Assembly (NCBI RefSeq): GCF_001761365.1
Contig: NZ_CP017477.1
Location: forward strand, 1,076,501-1,140,500
Origin: Polaribacter vadi
Lineage (GTDB): Bacteria; Bacteroidota; Bacteroidia; Flavobacteriales; Flavobacteriaceae
Length of the DNA stretch: 64,000 bases
Direction of reading: 5' to 3'
The position numbers and the translations under genes were made by a program. A model generated the notes under the pieces. The model saw only the letters and a program-made list of their open reading frames with translations. It had not been told where the DNA came from and did not search any database. Of this stretch, positions 1 through 9,468 are shown piece by piece (within the stretch, counting starts at the first letter, position 1; the number at the start of each line of letters is the position of its first letter).

Positions 1-507
1 TCTTCTTTTATTTTCATCATCAAGCTCTATATTTAGTGTTTTTAAATCGGCAATAGCATGATTTAATTTTTTTGTTCGTTCTTTTACTTTAAACTCAAGA
101 TCATTATTTAATTCTTGTATTTCTTGTTCTTGTTTTTTACGAACACTTATGTCTATAACCAAAGCCATAACATAATTTTTACCATAAATTGAAAAAGGAT
201 TTAAACCTGCTTCTATAGGAAAAATACTTCCATCTTTTTTAGCTCCATAAATATCGCGACCAACGCCCATTTGACGACTTTCTTGTTGTTTCATAAAGCC
301 TTTAAAATGTGCTCCATGTCCTGCACGAAAATTTTGAGGAATTAAAACATTTAAGGGTTGTTTTATAAGTTCATCAGCTTTATACCCAAACATACGTTTG
401 GCAGAAACATTAGCCTCTACAATAGTTTGGTTTTCATCAACTACAATAACTCCCTCAGAAACAGCTCCTAAAAGAACATTAAAGATATCTTGGTCTTGCG
501 TAAACAT
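1..507 (-). CDS. PAS-domain sensor protein, probably a histidine kinase (3' end outside window)
   Basis: The reading frame opens at an ATG on the minus strand (505-507) and runs off the left edge without a stop, giving 169 codons. The N-terminal 120 residues look like a PAS domain: an opening that reads GAVSEGVIVVDENQTIVEAN, then MFGYKADELI, and a DISVRKKQEQE exit typical of a PAS-to-coiled-coil junction. A charged coiled coil (ELNNDLEFKVKERTKKLNHA) follows, which in such proteins leads to a HisKA/HATPase core. The kinase core itself is outside the window, so a diguanylate cyclase or other output is not excluded. It is divergent from the gene at 636, with a 128-bp shared upstream region. Confidence 0.8.
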   Translation of the reverse strand, partial: MFTQDQDIFNVLLGAVSEGVIVVDENQTIVEANVSAKRMFGYKADELIKQPLNVLIPQNFRAGHGAHFKGFMKQQESRQMGVGRDIYGAKKDGSIFPIEAGLNPFSIYGKNYVMALVIDISVRKKQEQEIQELNNDLEFKVKERTKKLNHAIADLKTLNIELDDENKRR

Positions 508-635
508 TTTTAGAGCTAATTATATTAGTGATTAGTGAGTTAAAGATACAATATATATACAAAAAATCAATCCTGATATATATCATTCTTAAGATAGACT
601 ATGAATTATACTTTTGTAAATATAAATTAGATGTT

Positions 636-1043
636 ATGTATAAAAAACTAAATACCAATTTTTACAAAAATGTGGCTAAATTATTTTATGCTATTGCTGC
701 TGTAGACAAAGTTATAAAAGAAGAAGAGTTTACTGCTTTAAAAAAAATTGTAAAAAAAGAATGGTTAACTTTAGATGAAAGCGAAGATGAATATAGCACA
801 GATGCTGCATATCAAATTGAATTTGTATTTGAAGGGTTGCAATTTAAAGGTTTAGATGCTTACGATTGTTATAATGAGTTTATCGAGTATAAGAATAAAC
901 ATTCTTATTTTTTTACAGACCAATTAAATTCATTAATCATGAAAACAGCAGATAAAATAGCATCTTCATATGCAGGTAAAAATAAATCTGAGTTAATTAT
1001 GCTTGCAAAACTGGATCTTAATTTAAAAACTAAAACATCATGA
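636..1043 (+). CDS. TerB-like helical protein of unknown function
   Basis: I place the start at 636 (MYKKLNTNFY), because the open frame upstream to 528 encodes a low-complexity stretch and starts close to the divergent gene. The 135-aa product is all-helical, with a short motif FYAIAAVDKVIKEEEFTAL that resembles the metal-binding-like D-x-x-I-x-x-E-E element of TerB/DjlA-type domains. No signal peptide or membrane segment is visible. It overlaps the next gene (DUF302) by 4 bp, so the two are probably co-transcribed. TerB-like is a weak, pattern-based assignment. Confidence 0.6.
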   Translation: MYKKLNTNFYKNVAKLFYAIAAVDKVIKEEEFTALKKIVKKEWLTLDESEDEYSTDAAYQIEFVFEGLQFKGLDAYDCYNEFIEYKNKHSYFFTDQLNSLIMKTADKIASSYAGKNKSELIMLAKLDLNLKTKTS

Positions 1044-1438
1044 AATATTATTTTACAACAATAATTAAAGGAAATTTTGATATTATTATAGATAAAGTAA
1101 CAAATGAACTTAAAAAGGAAGGTTTTGGAGTATTAACAACTATTAATATACAACAAACACTTAAAAATAAGTTAGATGTTACTTTTAAAAAATACACCAT
1201 TTTAGGAGCATGTAATCCGTCTTTTGCTTATAAAGCCTTACAAGCAGAAGATAAAATAGGAACAATGTTGCCTTGTAATATTATTGTGCAAGAAATTGCT
1301 GTAAATACGATTGAAGTTTCAGCAATAAACCCTTTAGTTTCCATGCAAGCTGTTAATAATAATCAATTAGAGGATATTGCTAAAGAGGTTAGTAATAAAT
1401 TAGAAAATGTTATAAAAAATATGCACAATGAAAAATGA
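1040..1438 (+). CDS. DUF302 family protein
   Basis: This 132-aa soluble protein has the DUF302 layout: a strand-helix start (FDIIIDKVTNELKKEGFGVL), a central YTILGACNPSFAYKAL segment, and LPCNIIVQEI leading to a C-terminal helix. The family is small, with a two-layer alpha/beta fold. It is widespread in bacteria, often near redox or metal-stress genes, and its biochemical role is unknown. The ATG overlaps the stop region of the TerB-like gene, implying translational coupling. Family confidence is high and function is unassigned. Confidence 0.8.
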   Translation: MKYYFTTIIKGNFDIIIDKVTNELKKEGFGVLTTINIQQTLKNKLDVTFKKYTILGACNPSFAYKALQAEDKIGTMLPCNIIVQEIAVNTIEVSAINPLVSMQAVNNNQLEDIAKEVSNKLENVIKNMHNEK

Positions 1439-1729
1439 TTTTAATAGCATTATTAATTCACTCCCTATTGTTTTAGTTGTTTTTTTCTGCTGATTGATGT
1501 GGTTCATAGAAAACGTTAAGTGTTATTATATAAGAAGTAAAAAACATATTTAGACATAATGTAAAAATTATAAAAATTGATGTAGATAAAAACTAAAAAT
1601 TAGCATGTAACTATCAAGTGAAGTGTTACAGTATTTTACTTTTTAAAAGTCGGAAAACTGGTTTGGTGAGATCCAGGAGTTCATCAGAAAGAAAATTTAA
1701 AACAACTTATACAATCAAAAAAATAAAAA
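1439..1729 (+). other. Intergenic leader upstream of deoD
   Basis: This 291-bp gap has no open frame of note. Most is extremely AT-rich, but bases about 1648-1693 are clearly more GC-rich and contain gtttggtgagatccaggag, an island that may belong to a structured 5' leader or to remnant DNA. I recognise no known riboswitch in it. Confidence 0.35.
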
Positions 1730-2431
1730 ATGAGTATTCATATTGAAGCCAAAAAAGGAGAAATAGCAGATACAATTTTATTACCAGGAGATCCAATGCG
1801 TGCTAAATGGATTGCAGAAAAATTTTTAAAAGATGCTGTCTGTTATAATAATGTACGAGGAATGTTTGGTTATACAGGTTTTTATAAAGGAAAAAAGGTT
1901 TCTGTACAAGGTACAGGAATGGGTATTCCTTCTGCACTTATTTATTGCCATGAACTAATAAACGAATATGGAGTTAAAAACCTTATTAGAGTTGGCTCTA
2001 CAGGTTCTTATCAAAAAGAAGTAAAAATTCGTGATATTGTTATAGCTATGGCAGCCTCTTCTACATCTGGCATTAATAATTCACGCTTTATAAATGCAGA
2101 TTATTCTCCAACTGCAAATTTCGACTTATTTATGAAAGCATGTTTGTATGCGAAAGACAAACAAATCCCCATAAAAGCAGGAAATGTTTTATCTGCTGAT
2201 GAATTTTATGAAGATGAATTTGATTCGTATAAAAAATGGGCCGATTTTGGCGTATTATGTGTAGAAATGGAAACAGCAGGTTTATATACTATTGCTGCAA
2301 AATTTAATGTAAAAGCCCTGTCTATATTAACAGTTTCAGACTCATTGGTTACCAAAGAAAAAACAACTTCAGAAGAACGAGAAAGCACTTTTTACACTAT
2401 GATAGAAATCGCTTTAAGTACTTTGTTTTAA
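1730..2431 (+). CDS. deoD: Purine nucleoside phosphorylase (DeoD type)
   Basis: It catalyses phosphorolysis of purine (deoxy)ribonucleosides to free base and (deoxy)ribose-1-phosphate in purine salvage. The 233-aa length matches the hexameric DeoD/PNP-I family. Motifs visible in order: [15 protein letters not shown] near residue 20 (phosphate-binding Gly and Arg), [12 protein letters not shown] near 65, [11 protein letters not shown] near 90, [10 protein letters not shown] near 180 (ribose/base binding Glu-Met-Glu) and ILTVSDSL near 200 with the catalytic Asp. It appears to be a single gene with its own upstream region. The sequence looks intact, so identification is firm. Confidence 0.95.
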   Translation: MSIHIEAKKGEIADTILLPGDPMRAKWIAEKFLKDAVCYNNVRGMFGYTGFYKGKKVSVQGTGMGIPSALIYCHELINEYGVKNLIRVGSTGSYQKEVKIRDIVIAMAASSTSGINNSRFINADYSPTANFDLFMKACLYAKDKQIPIKAGNVLSADEFYEDEFDSYKKWADFGVLCVEMETAGLYTIAAKFNVKALSILTVSDSLVTKEKTTSEERESTFYTMIEIALSTLF

Positions 2432-2488
2432 AACAATTAAAGTTAAAAAAGAAGTATTGTATGATGAATGTCATTTTATAATAGAAGG

Positions 2489-2511
2489 TACTATTCTATT
2501 TTTGAATAGTA
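2489..2511 (+). terminator. Weak hairpin after deoD
   Basis: Eight-bp arms (tactattc / gaatagta) enclose a 7-nt loop 57 bp beyond the deoD stop. There is no clean T-run after it, so this may be only a weak terminator. Confidence 0.3.
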
Positions 2512-2533
2512 TTAATTATTAAATAATTATGTC

Positions 2534-3145
2534 ATGAAAAGAGTCGTTATACTATTTCTTTTAACATTTCTAACTCCATTTATTGGATTTACCCAAACTT
2601 CAATTTCATTCGATTATGTTTCTCCTTTTTATGAAGGTTTTTCTGCAGTAAAAAAAGGAAATCAATGGGCATTTATAAATACAGAAGGTGTTATTGTAAT
2701 TGATTTTAGAGATGATTTAGTTAGTACTAAAATCAATAATGAAGAATATCCTATTTTTAAGAATAACCGATGTATAATTGTAAAAGAAGAAAATAAAATT
2801 TCTTATTTCGGCTATATTGATTCTTCAGGAAAAACAGTTATAAACCCTACTTTTTTAAATGCAATTAACTTTCAAAACAGTATTGCAATTGTTTTAAAAT
2901 TAAATAAAGAGAAGGCAGGTTTTAACAATGTGCTAGGCAAGAACATTGTTTATTACACTTATTTAGAAGTAATTATAAATAAAGAAGGTGAAATAAAAGA
3001 GAATTTAACAGTACCTAAAAATGTAGTTTTATCTAAAAAAAATCTTTCTAAACCTCCAAAAATCACATCAAAATTCCTTTCAGATAAACTGGTTTTAATT
3101 CTTGATGAGCATCAAAAATGGATAATTAAAAAAATTGCTAACTAA
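2534..3145 (+). CDS. Secreted WG-repeat protein
   Basis: The 203-aa product starts with a Sec signal peptide (MKRVVILFLLTFLTPFIGF, cleavage likely after FTQ). It then shows WG (beta-propeller-like) repeat units: EGFSAVKKGNQWAFINTEG and a second, ISYFGYIDSSGKTVINP. WG-repeat proteins are common in Bacteroidota, are usually exported, and most lack a defined role. Only about two repeats are clear, so it is a short member. It sits 13 bp before the site-2 protease gene and may head an operon that continues through the exporter genes. Confidence 0.65.
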   Translation: MKRVVILFLLTFLTPFIGFTQTSISFDYVSPFYEGFSAVKKGNQWAFINTEGVIVIDFRDDLVSTKINNEEYPIFKNNRCIIVKEENKISYFGYIDSSGKTVINPTFLNAINFQNSIAIVLKLNKEKAGFNNVLGKNIVYYTYLEVIINKEGEIKENLTVPKNVVLSKKNLSKPPKITSKFLSDKLVLILDEHQKWIIKKIAN

Positions 3146-3158
3146 TTAAATATACAAG

Positions 3159-4247
3159 ATGAAAGCAAATTTAAATTTAGGTAGTGTTGCTGGAATTAAA
3201 ATTAAAGTACATTGGACTTTTTTTTTATTAATTATTTGGATTGTTTTCGATCAAATTAAAAGAGGTGGAAACACCGAAAGTATTTTATATAATGTAGCCT
3301 TTATTTTTACTGTTTTTTTATGTGTAGTATTACATGAGTTGGGGCATGCTTTTATGGCAAAACGTTTTAAAATTAACACTAAAAAAATAACATTATTACC
3401 TATTGGCGGAATTGCAAGTCTTGAGAAAATACCAGAATCTCCCAAACAAGAATTTCTTATTTCTATTGCTGGTCCTTTAGTAAATCTGCTAATAGCAACA
3501 TTATTATATTTTACAATTCCTATAAATGATATTTTGAATCAAAATTTAAATGATTCTTTACAATTTCTTGCTCGTTTTAATCTTCGAAATTTTCTTTTTT
3601 ATGTATTTATAGTAAATATAGGCTTGGTTTTGTTTAATCTTATTCCTGCTTTTCCTATGGATGGAGGAAGAGTCTTAAGAGCAATTTTAGCAATGAAGAT
3701 GAATCGTGTAAAAGCTACTCAAATAGCTGTAAATATTGGTCAATTTTTTGCAGCTGTATTTTTACTTTTAGGCTTGCTTTACAATCCGATTTTAATATTT
3801 ATAGCACTTTTTATTTTTCTTGGAGCTTATGGAGAAAACCAAATAGTGAATCATTTATCGATTCTAAAAGGACATAAAGTACAAGAAGCAATGATGACAG
3901 ATATTACCACTTTTAATCCTAATGATACAGTTAGTAAGGTTTTAAAAACCATTATTTCTGGTACTGAAAATAATTTTGTGGTATTAAAAGAGGCTGTAAT
4001 TATAGGCATCCTTTATCATAAAGATATTATAGAAAATTCTAACAAAAAAAATTGGTTGGTAAAAGATATTATGACTACTACATTTAAGGTTCTTCAAGAT
4101 AAAGATGATCTTAAAAAAGTTTACGAATTAGTTTACAGCGAATCTAATTCATTTTTTCCTGTAGTAAAACAAGATCAATTCGTTGGTGTTATAGATTATG
4201 TAAATCTGAATGAATACCTTTTAATTCAAGCCAAATTATCTCATTAA
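3159..4247 (+). CDS. Site-2 protease family (M50) zinc metalloprotease with CBS pair
   Basis: This is an integral membrane protease of the M50/S2P family, which cleaves substrates inside the membrane. The zinc motif HELGH is at residues 59-63, and the second metal site is at about 160-170 (NLIPAFPMDGG, with the third ligand Asp168). There are about six hydrophobic segments in residues 18-225. Two CBS domains follow (about 235-290 and 300-357), the usual arrangement for the SpoIVFB-like/rip group, where CBS binds adenine nucleotides and tunes activity. Full length (362 aa), and all catalytic residues are present. Substrate unknown. It lies 2 bp upstream of the HlyD-type gene. Confidence 0.9.
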   Translation: MKANLNLGSVAGIKIKVHWTFFLLIIWIVFDQIKRGGNTESILYNVAFIFTVFLCVVLHELGHAFMAKRFKINTKKITLLPIGGIASLEKIPESPKQEFLISIAGPLVNLLIATLLYFTIPINDILNQNLNDSLQFLARFNLRNFLFYVFIVNIGLVLFNLIPAFPMDGGRVLRAILAMKMNRVKATQIAVNIGQFFAAVFLLLGLLYNPILIFIALFIFLGAYGENQIVNHLSILKGHKVQEAMMTDITTFNPNDTVSKVLKTIISGTENNFVVLKEAVIIGILYHKDIIENSNKKNWLVKDIMTTTFKVLQDKDDLKKVYELVYSESNSFFPVVKQDQFVGVIDYVNLNEYLLIQAKLSH

Positions 4248-4249
4248 TT

Positions 4250-5332
4250 ATGAAATTATTCTATTATATAGTTGTTTCATTTTTGTTTTTATCATGTTCT
4301 AAACAAGAAGATAAAATACTTCCTTCAGAGAGGGAATTAATAGAATCTGTCTATTCTTCAGTAATTATTCAACCAGATAGTTTGTATCAAGTTTATTCTA
4401 TTGTTTCTGGAATCATAGATCAAAACTTGGTAGAAGAAGGAGCTATTATAAAAAAGAAACAAGCTCTAATTCAAATTATAAATAATACTCCATTACTGAA
4501 TACAGAAAATTCACGTTTGGCTTTAACCTTTGCTAAAGAAAATTACCAAGGAAGTGCAACTATTTTAAAAAGTATTAAAGATGAAATTGCATCAGCAACA
4601 CTCTCTTTAAAAAATGATTCTATCAATTTTCATAGACAAAAAAATCTTTGGGACCAGAAAATTGGATCAAAAATAGAGTATGATACAAAACAGTTAAAAT
4701 ATCAATTATCGCAAAATAATTTACTGCTTTTAAAGAGTAAATACAATCAAACAGAAAATCAATTAATAACCTCATTAAAACAAGCAGAAAATAATTATCG
4801 TACATCGCTTATCAACACTAAAGATTTTACGATAAAAAGTAAAATTAATGGTAAAATATATGAGTTAAAAAAAGAACCTGGAGAATTGGTAACTGTCCAA
4901 GAACCAATTGCACTCGTTGGAAGTGCAACTCGTTTTATAATTGAAATGTTGGTGGATGAAGTGGATATTGTTCAAATAGAAAATCAAATGGAAGTAATTC
5001 TAAATTTAGATGCTTACAAAGGAGTTGTGTTTACAGGAAAAGTTTCTAAAATTTATCCTAAAAAGGATGAGCGTAATCAAACTTTTAAAGTGGAAGCTAT
5101 TTTTAATGAAGCTCCTAAAAAATTGTATCCAGGACTTTCAGGTGAAGCAAACATTATTATTGCAAAGAAACAAAATGCTTTAACTATTCCTAAAGAATAC
5201 TTAATAGAAAATAATAAAGTAAAAACGGATGACGGATTTGTAACCATAACCTTGGGTTTACAAAATTTAGAATATGTAGAGGTTTTATCTGGAATTACAA
5301 AAGACACGTATATTTATAAAACGGAGAAATGA
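4250..5332 (+). CDS. HlyD/MacA-type periplasmic adaptor lipoprotein
   Basis: A lipoprotein signal (FLFLSC, Cys16) anchors this 360-aa membrane-fusion protein. A lipoyl-like half motif follows (about 50-75, LYQVYSIVSGIIDQNLVEEG), then a long alpha-helical hairpin (about 75-190), the second lipoyl half (IKSKINGKIYELKKEPGE) and a beta-barrel region (about 220-320). That order is diagnostic for the adaptor subunit of tripartite efflux systems. It overlaps the permease gene by 4 bp and precedes the ATPase, so the three genes encode one MacAB-like exporter. No outer-membrane TolC partner is in the window. The transported substrate cannot be inferred. Confidence 0.88.
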   Translation: MKLFYYIVVSFLFLSCSKQEDKILPSERELIESVYSSVIIQPDSLYQVYSIVSGIIDQNLVEEGAIIKKKQALIQIINNTPLLNTENSRLALTFAKENYQGSATILKSIKDEIASATLSLKNDSINFHRQKNLWDQKIGSKIEYDTKQLKYQLSQNNLLLLKSKYNQTENQLITSLKQAENNYRTSLINTKDFTIKSKINGKIYELKKEPGELVTVQEPIALVGSATRFIIEMLVDEVDIVQIENQMEVILNLDAYKGVVFTGKVSKIYPKKDERNQTFKVEAIFNEAPKKLYPGLSGEANIIIAKKQNALTIPKEYLIENNKVKTDDGFVTITLGLQNLEYVEVLSGITKDTYIYKTEK

Positions 5333-6591
5333 TCAATTGGAAAGTTATATTAAACATTGCAAAAACGCATTTACTTACCAAAATAAAACAAACAGCTATA
5401 GCAGCTTTAGGTGTTACTTTTGGTATTGGTTCTTACATTACGCTTGTTTGTTTTATGACTGGATTAAATACAATGTTAGACGATTTAATTTTAAATCAAA
5501 CGCCTCACATTCATGTTTATAATGAAATTGAACCCTCAGAAAAACAACCTTTAGATTTTTATAGTAACCTTGAGAATACATTTTCAGTAATTCATTCCAT
5601 AAAGCCAAAATTAAGTCAGAAAAAAATTCATAATGCATTACCAATTATTAATTACCTAAATCAAAATAAAAATGTACGTGGAGCAATTCCTCAAATAAAA
5701 GCAACTATATTTTACATAGCAGGATCTATAGAATTGGGAGGTAATTTAACAGGTATACAACCTATAGAGGAAGCAGCACTATTTAATCTACAAGATTACG
5801 TAATAGAAGGTTCTCCTACTGATTTACGTAATAACGAAAATGGTATTCTTTTAGGAATTGGAATTGCTAAAAAAATGTCTTTAGAAGTTGGTGATCGTGT
5901 ACAAATAAGCACGATAAAAGGAGATTTATTTCCGCTTAAAATTGTGGGTTTATATCAAAGTGGAATTTCCGAAATTGATAATATCCAAAGTTTTGTGAAC
6001 CTTAAAACAACACAGAAAATTTTAGGAGAAGCAGAGAATTATATTACTGATATTAATATAAAATTGTACAATATTGAAGAAGCGTTGCCTTTATCAAAAA
6101 AAATAGAAAAACAGTTTAACCTTACTGCTATTGATATTAAAACCGCCAATGCTCAATTTGAAACAGGAACAACCATCCGAAATTTAATTACCTATGCTGT
6201 TTCAATAACACTTCTAATTGTAGCAGGATTTGGTATTTATAACATTTTAAATATGTTAATTTATGAGAAAATGAATGACATCGCCATTCTAAAAGCTACT
6301 GGTTTTTCTGGTAAAGATGTTCAATATATATTTATGAGCCAAGCAATGATTATTGGTTTTGTTGGCGGAATTTTAGGATTACTTATAGGTTATGGATTAA
6401 CCAGTCTTATAAGTACAATACCTTTTAAAACAGAAGCATTGCCAACTGTAGAAACGTATCCTATAAATATGAATCCTATATTCTTTTTAATTGGGTTTTT
6501 ATTTGCAATGATATCTACTTTTTTGGCTGGTTATTTACCATCTATTAAAGCAAAAAAAATAGACCCAGTTAAAATTATAAGAGGACAATAA
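5329..6591 (+). CDS. ABC transporter permease, MacB/LolC (FtsX-like) family
   Basis: The 420-aa protein has the MacB/LolC topology: one N-terminal transmembrane helix (about 18-45), a large periplasmic domain (about 50-270) and three C-terminal helices (about 285-310, 335-360, 385-410) forming the FtsX domain. Visible family features are the coupling region NDIAILKATGFSGKDVQYIF after the second helix and the ending AKKIDPVKIIRGQ. It acts in the inner membrane with the HlyD-type adaptor (upstream, overlapping 4 bp) and the ATPase (downstream, start codon directly after this stop). Confidence 0.9.
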   Translation: MINWKVILNIAKTHLLTKIKQTAIAALGVTFGIGSYITLVCFMTGLNTMLDDLILNQTPHIHVYNEIEPSEKQPLDFYSNLENTFSVIHSIKPKLSQKKIHNALPIINYLNQNKNVRGAIPQIKATIFYIAGSIELGGNLTGIQPIEEAALFNLQDYVIEGSPTDLRNNENGILLGIGIAKKMSLEVGDRVQISTIKGDLFPLKIVGLYQSGISEIDNIQSFVNLKTTQKILGEAENYITDINIKLYNIEEALPLSKKIEKQFNLTAIDIKTANAQFETGTTIRNLITYAVSITLLIVAGFGIYNILNMLIYEKMNDIAILKATGFSGKDVQYIFMSQAMIIGFVGGILGLLIGYGLTSLISTIPFKTEALPTVETYPINMNPIFFLIGFLFAMISTFLAGYLPSIKAKKIDPVKIIRGQ

Positions 6592-7266
6592 ATGGAAGCT
6601 GTTTTAAAAACAAAAAATATCAATAAATATTTTAAAAAACCTGTTCCGTTTCATGTTTTAAAAGATATTAATTTTCAGGTGAATAAAGGAGAATTTGCTT
6701 CTATTATGGGAAAATCTGGCTGTGGAAAATCAACTTTATTATATATCTTATCTACTATGGATACTGATTATGAAGGTGAATTATATTTAAACAATCAACT
6801 TATTACAGGTCAGGATAAAAACCATCTTTCCTATATAAGAAATAAACATATTGGTTTTGTTTTTCAGTTTCATTATTTACTTTCAGAATTTACTGTTTTA
6901 GAAAACGTAATGCTGCCAGCAAAAAAGTTAGCTGAAAAATCATTAAAAGAAATTGAATTTGATGCTATGCAAAAATTAAAAATGTTACGTATTGAGCATT
7001 TAGCAAAAAAACGAGCCTCTAGAGTTTCTGGTGGTGAAAAACAACGCGTTGCAATTGCAAGAGCACTTATTAATAATCCTTCTATTATTATGGGCGATGA
7101 ACCTACAGGTAATTTAGATAGTGGAAACGCAGAAAATGTTTTTAATATTTTTAAAGAGTTAAGTATTCAGCAAGGTTTATCACTCTTAATAGTAACACAT
7201 GACCAAGACTTTGCAAATAAAACCGATAGAATTATAGAAATGGGTGATGGAAGAATTATCAGTTAG
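6592..7266 (+). CDS. ABC transporter ATP-binding protein (MacB/LolD type)
   Basis: The 224-aa nucleotide-binding subunit is complete. Walker A GKSGCGKST lies at residues 40-48, the Q-loop is FVFQFHYLL near 90, the signature SGGEKQ starts at residue 146, Walker B IIMGDE is at 165-170 and the H-loop is LLIVTHD near 200. Sequence and length match the LolD/MacB subclass that powers mechanotransmission-type exporters rather than importers. The ATG follows the permease stop with no gap, so stoichiometric coupled translation is likely. Confidence 0.93.
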   Translation: MEAVLKTKNINKYFKKPVPFHVLKDINFQVNKGEFASIMGKSGCGKSTLLYILSTMDTDYEGELYLNNQLITGQDKNHLSYIRNKHIGFVFQFHYLLSEFTVLENVMLPAKKLAEKSLKEIEFDAMQKLKMLRIEHLAKKRASRVSGGEKQRVAIARALINNPSIIMGDEPTGNLDSGNAENVFNIFKELSIQQGLSLLIVTHDQDFANKTDRIIEMGDGRIIS

Positions 7267-7333
7267 TTTCGCTGTTTATGATATTTGTCATTTTTAATCA
7301 CTAAATTCCGAATTACTTTTAGCTTCTAAAACT

Positions 7334-7792
7334 ATGGTAATGAGTACTTATAAAAACAGACCTAAAGATAATTATTTACAAGAAGCATCATTAGAAGATT
7401 TATATATACTTACAGAAAGTTGGATAAATGACTTTGAATTGTACGTTTCAGAAATAAGTTTTTTAGAGTTACTTATAAATACTTATTTTATAAAATTACT
7501 TATTTATGAAAATGTCGAAGAAATAAATGAACTACAATTAGACAGTAAAAAATTAAAAAAAAGAGGTGTAGAATTATTAGAAAATCTGCAATTTCATTTG
7601 TCTTCGATTACAGAAATTATTGAGGAATCTTATTATGAAAAGAATGGTACTTTAAGAGGTCAGCAAGAGTTTTTTGAAGATGAAATATCTTATTATGTTG
7701 AATCGTTAAAAATAATTAGATATACTGTTTATAGTAAAATAAAAGCAATTATTGAAGAACAAAAATCCAAACTACTTTGGAAATATAACTAA
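7334..7792 (+). CDS. Helical cytoplasmic protein of unknown function
   Basis: I do not recognise this 152-aa protein. It is predicted to be almost entirely alpha-helical and rich in Glu, Ile and Tyr (for example EASLEDLYILTESWINDFEL and LEFLIEEIYESYYEKNG-like patterns), without signal peptide or transmembrane segment. The start could be 7334 or the in-frame ATG at 7340. It is followed 8 bp later by another small unknown gene, then by the DnaJ/CbpM pair, so the four genes look like one operon and a chaperone-linked role is plausible. Confidence 0.65.
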   Translation: MVMSTYKNRPKDNYLQEASLEDLYILTESWINDFELYVSEISFLELLINTYFIKLLIYENVEEINELQLDSKKLKKRGVELLENLQFHLSSITEIIEESYYEKNGTLRGQQEFFEDEISYYVESLKIIRYTVYSKIKAIIEEQKSKLLWKYN

Positions 7793-7800
7793 AATCTATT

Positions 7801-8013
7801 ATGAAAACCTTTCAAAAAAGTATCAATAAAATAGTGAAAATCACAAATAATATTGAGGTGAATTATCCTGAATTATATGCTATTTTAGATGAAACGCCGA
7901 TGACGATTCCTTCTGAAATACATCCTCATATGGACATCGCTATTTTGGAAGATTATTTAGATAGTTTAAAACAAATACTAGATCACTACATCAAAAATCA
8001 TCCTACAACATAA
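7801..8013 (+). CDS. Small acidic protein of unknown function upstream of cbpA
   Basis: This 70-aa product has no recognised domain. It is helical at both ends, with a middle stretch [20 protein letters not shown] containing several Pro and His residues. Its stop codon overlaps the ATG of the DnaJ-like gene by one base, so translation is tightly coupled and the protein is likely real despite its size. Role unknown; a partner or client of the chaperone pair is one possibility. Confidence 0.6.
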   Translation: MKTFQKSINKIVKITNNIEVNYPELYAILDETPMTIPSEIHPHMDIAILEDYLDSLKQILDHYIKNHPTT

Positions 8014-8894
8014 TGGCATTTATTGATTATTATAAAATATTAGGGCTTGATAAAAAAGCAACGGATAAGGATATTAAAAAAGCCTACAGAAAACTGGCTC
8101 GAAAATATCACCCAGATTTAAATCCGAATGATAAAACAGCCGAAAAGAAATTTAAGGAAGTTAATGAAGCGAATGAAGTATTGAGTAACGTAGAAAATCG
8201 AAAAAAATACGACAAATATGGAGAGCATTGGGAACATGGAGAAGAATATGAAAAAGCTCAACAACAAAGACCAAATTCTAATAGTAATCGACAATCTAGA
8301 GGGCATTCTGAAGAAGATTTTTCAGATTTCTTCGAAAATATGTTTGGCAGTAGTTCCCAAAGAACTCAAGATAGTAGCGTAAAATTTAGAGGTCAGGATT
8401 ATAAAACAGAATTGCAACTTGATTTAAAAGATGTTTATACTGCACACAAACGTACGTTAACCATAAACAATAAAAACATACGAATTACTATTCCTGCAGG
8501 TATAGAAAACGGACAAGTTATAAAAATTATTGGGTATGGAAGTAAAGGAATAAATGGTGGCCCAAATGGAGATTTGTATATTCAATTTTCAATTGTAAAT
8601 AATACTAACTTTAAAAGAGATGGAGATAATTTACACACTTCTGTAGATCTCGATTTATACAAAGCAATTTTAGGAGGAGAAATATTAATTCCTACTTTTA
8701 ACGGAAAAGTAAAACTTACCATAAAACCAGAAACTCAAAACGGAACTAAAATAAAATTGAAAGGAAAGGGTTTTCCAAAGTATAAAAAAGAAAATGAATT
8801 TGGAGATTTGTATATCACTTATACTATAAAAACGCCTACAAAACTATCCACCAAAGAAAAAGAGCTTTTCACAGAATTATCTAAATTAAGATGA
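8013..8894 (+). CDS. cbpA: CbpA-type DnaJ co-chaperone
   Basis: The N-terminal J domain (residues 1-70) carries the essential HPD motif at 33-35 ([10 protein letters not shown]), which stimulates DnaK ATPase. A polar linker (about 80-120, rich in Gln, Ser and Asp, with a short FFENMFG element) replaces the Gly/Phe region. There are no CXXCXGXG zinc-finger repeats, so this is a class II/CbpA protein and not DnaJ itself. The C-terminal substrate-binding domains span about 125-290 ([25 protein letters not shown]). Length (293 aa) matches CbpA. The next gene encodes its modulator CbpM, starting 1 bp after the stop, which supports the assignment. Confidence 0.93.
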   Translation: MAFIDYYKILGLDKKATDKDIKKAYRKLARKYHPDLNPNDKTAEKKFKEVNEANEVLSNVENRKKYDKYGEHWEHGEEYEKAQQQRPNSNSNRQSRGHSEEDFSDFFENMFGSSSQRTQDSSVKFRGQDYKTELQLDLKDVYTAHKRTLTINNKNIRITIPAGIENGQVIKIIGYGSKGINGGPNGDLYIQFSIVNNTNFKRDGDNLHTSVDLDLYKAILGGEILIPTFNGKVKLTIKPETQNGTKIKLKGKGFPKYKKENEFGDLYITYTIKTPTKLSTKEKELFTELSKLR

Positions 8895-8895
8895 C

Positions 8896-9192
8896 ATGGA
8901 GTTAACAAATCTAATTTCGGTACAACAATTTTGTAAACACTACAAAGTTCCAGTATCTTTTATAAATCAGTTGCAAGAATTGGAGTTGGTTGAAATAATT
9001 ACAATGGAAGAAACATTATGCTTTCCAAAATCACAAATAAAAGAAGTTGAAAAAATAATCCGTTTGCATTATGAGCTTCAAATTAACTTAGAAGGTGTAG
9101 ATGCTATTTATAGTTTATTAAAACGAGTAGAAACTCTTCAAGATGAAATAGTGATGTTAAATAACAAGTTGAATTTTTATGAAAATTTATAA
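8896..9192 (+). CDS. cbpM: Chaperone modulator CbpM (MerR-like)
   Basis: This 98-aa protein has a MerR-type helix-turn-helix start (LISVQQFCKHYKVPVSFINQ) and a C-terminal coiled coil (VETLQDEIVMLNNKLNFYEN), the size and layout of CbpM. In Escherichia coli, CbpM binds the J domain of CbpA and blocks its action with DnaK. The ATG lies 1 bp after the cbpA stop, giving coupled translation, so the co-chaperone and its inhibitor are made together. Primary sequence is diverged, and the context adds most of the certainty. Confidence 0.82.
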   Translation: MELTNLISVQQFCKHYKVPVSFINQLQELELVEIITMEETLCFPKSQIKEVEKIIRLHYELQINLEGVDAIYSLLKRVETLQDEIVMLNNKLNFYENL

Positions 9193-9468
9193 ATAATTCA
9201 CAAAACTTTCTTTTTAAAACTCTTGTCTTCAATTTAAAACAATGTCACATGATGCTATTTTTTTTTTAAAATTCAAAAGTTTAGATTTTCCCTTTTTTTT
9301 CAGTAAAAGTTTTTAAGTATGAGAATTATCATATTTAAATCTGTTGGCACTTTCTATCTTTATTACCTGATAATAGGTAAATAAAGCAAATTCTATGAAT
9401 TTGAAAAAATCATAGAAACTATTTCTTAATAGCTATTTTCATTTTATAACATTCTAAAAAGCACTAAG

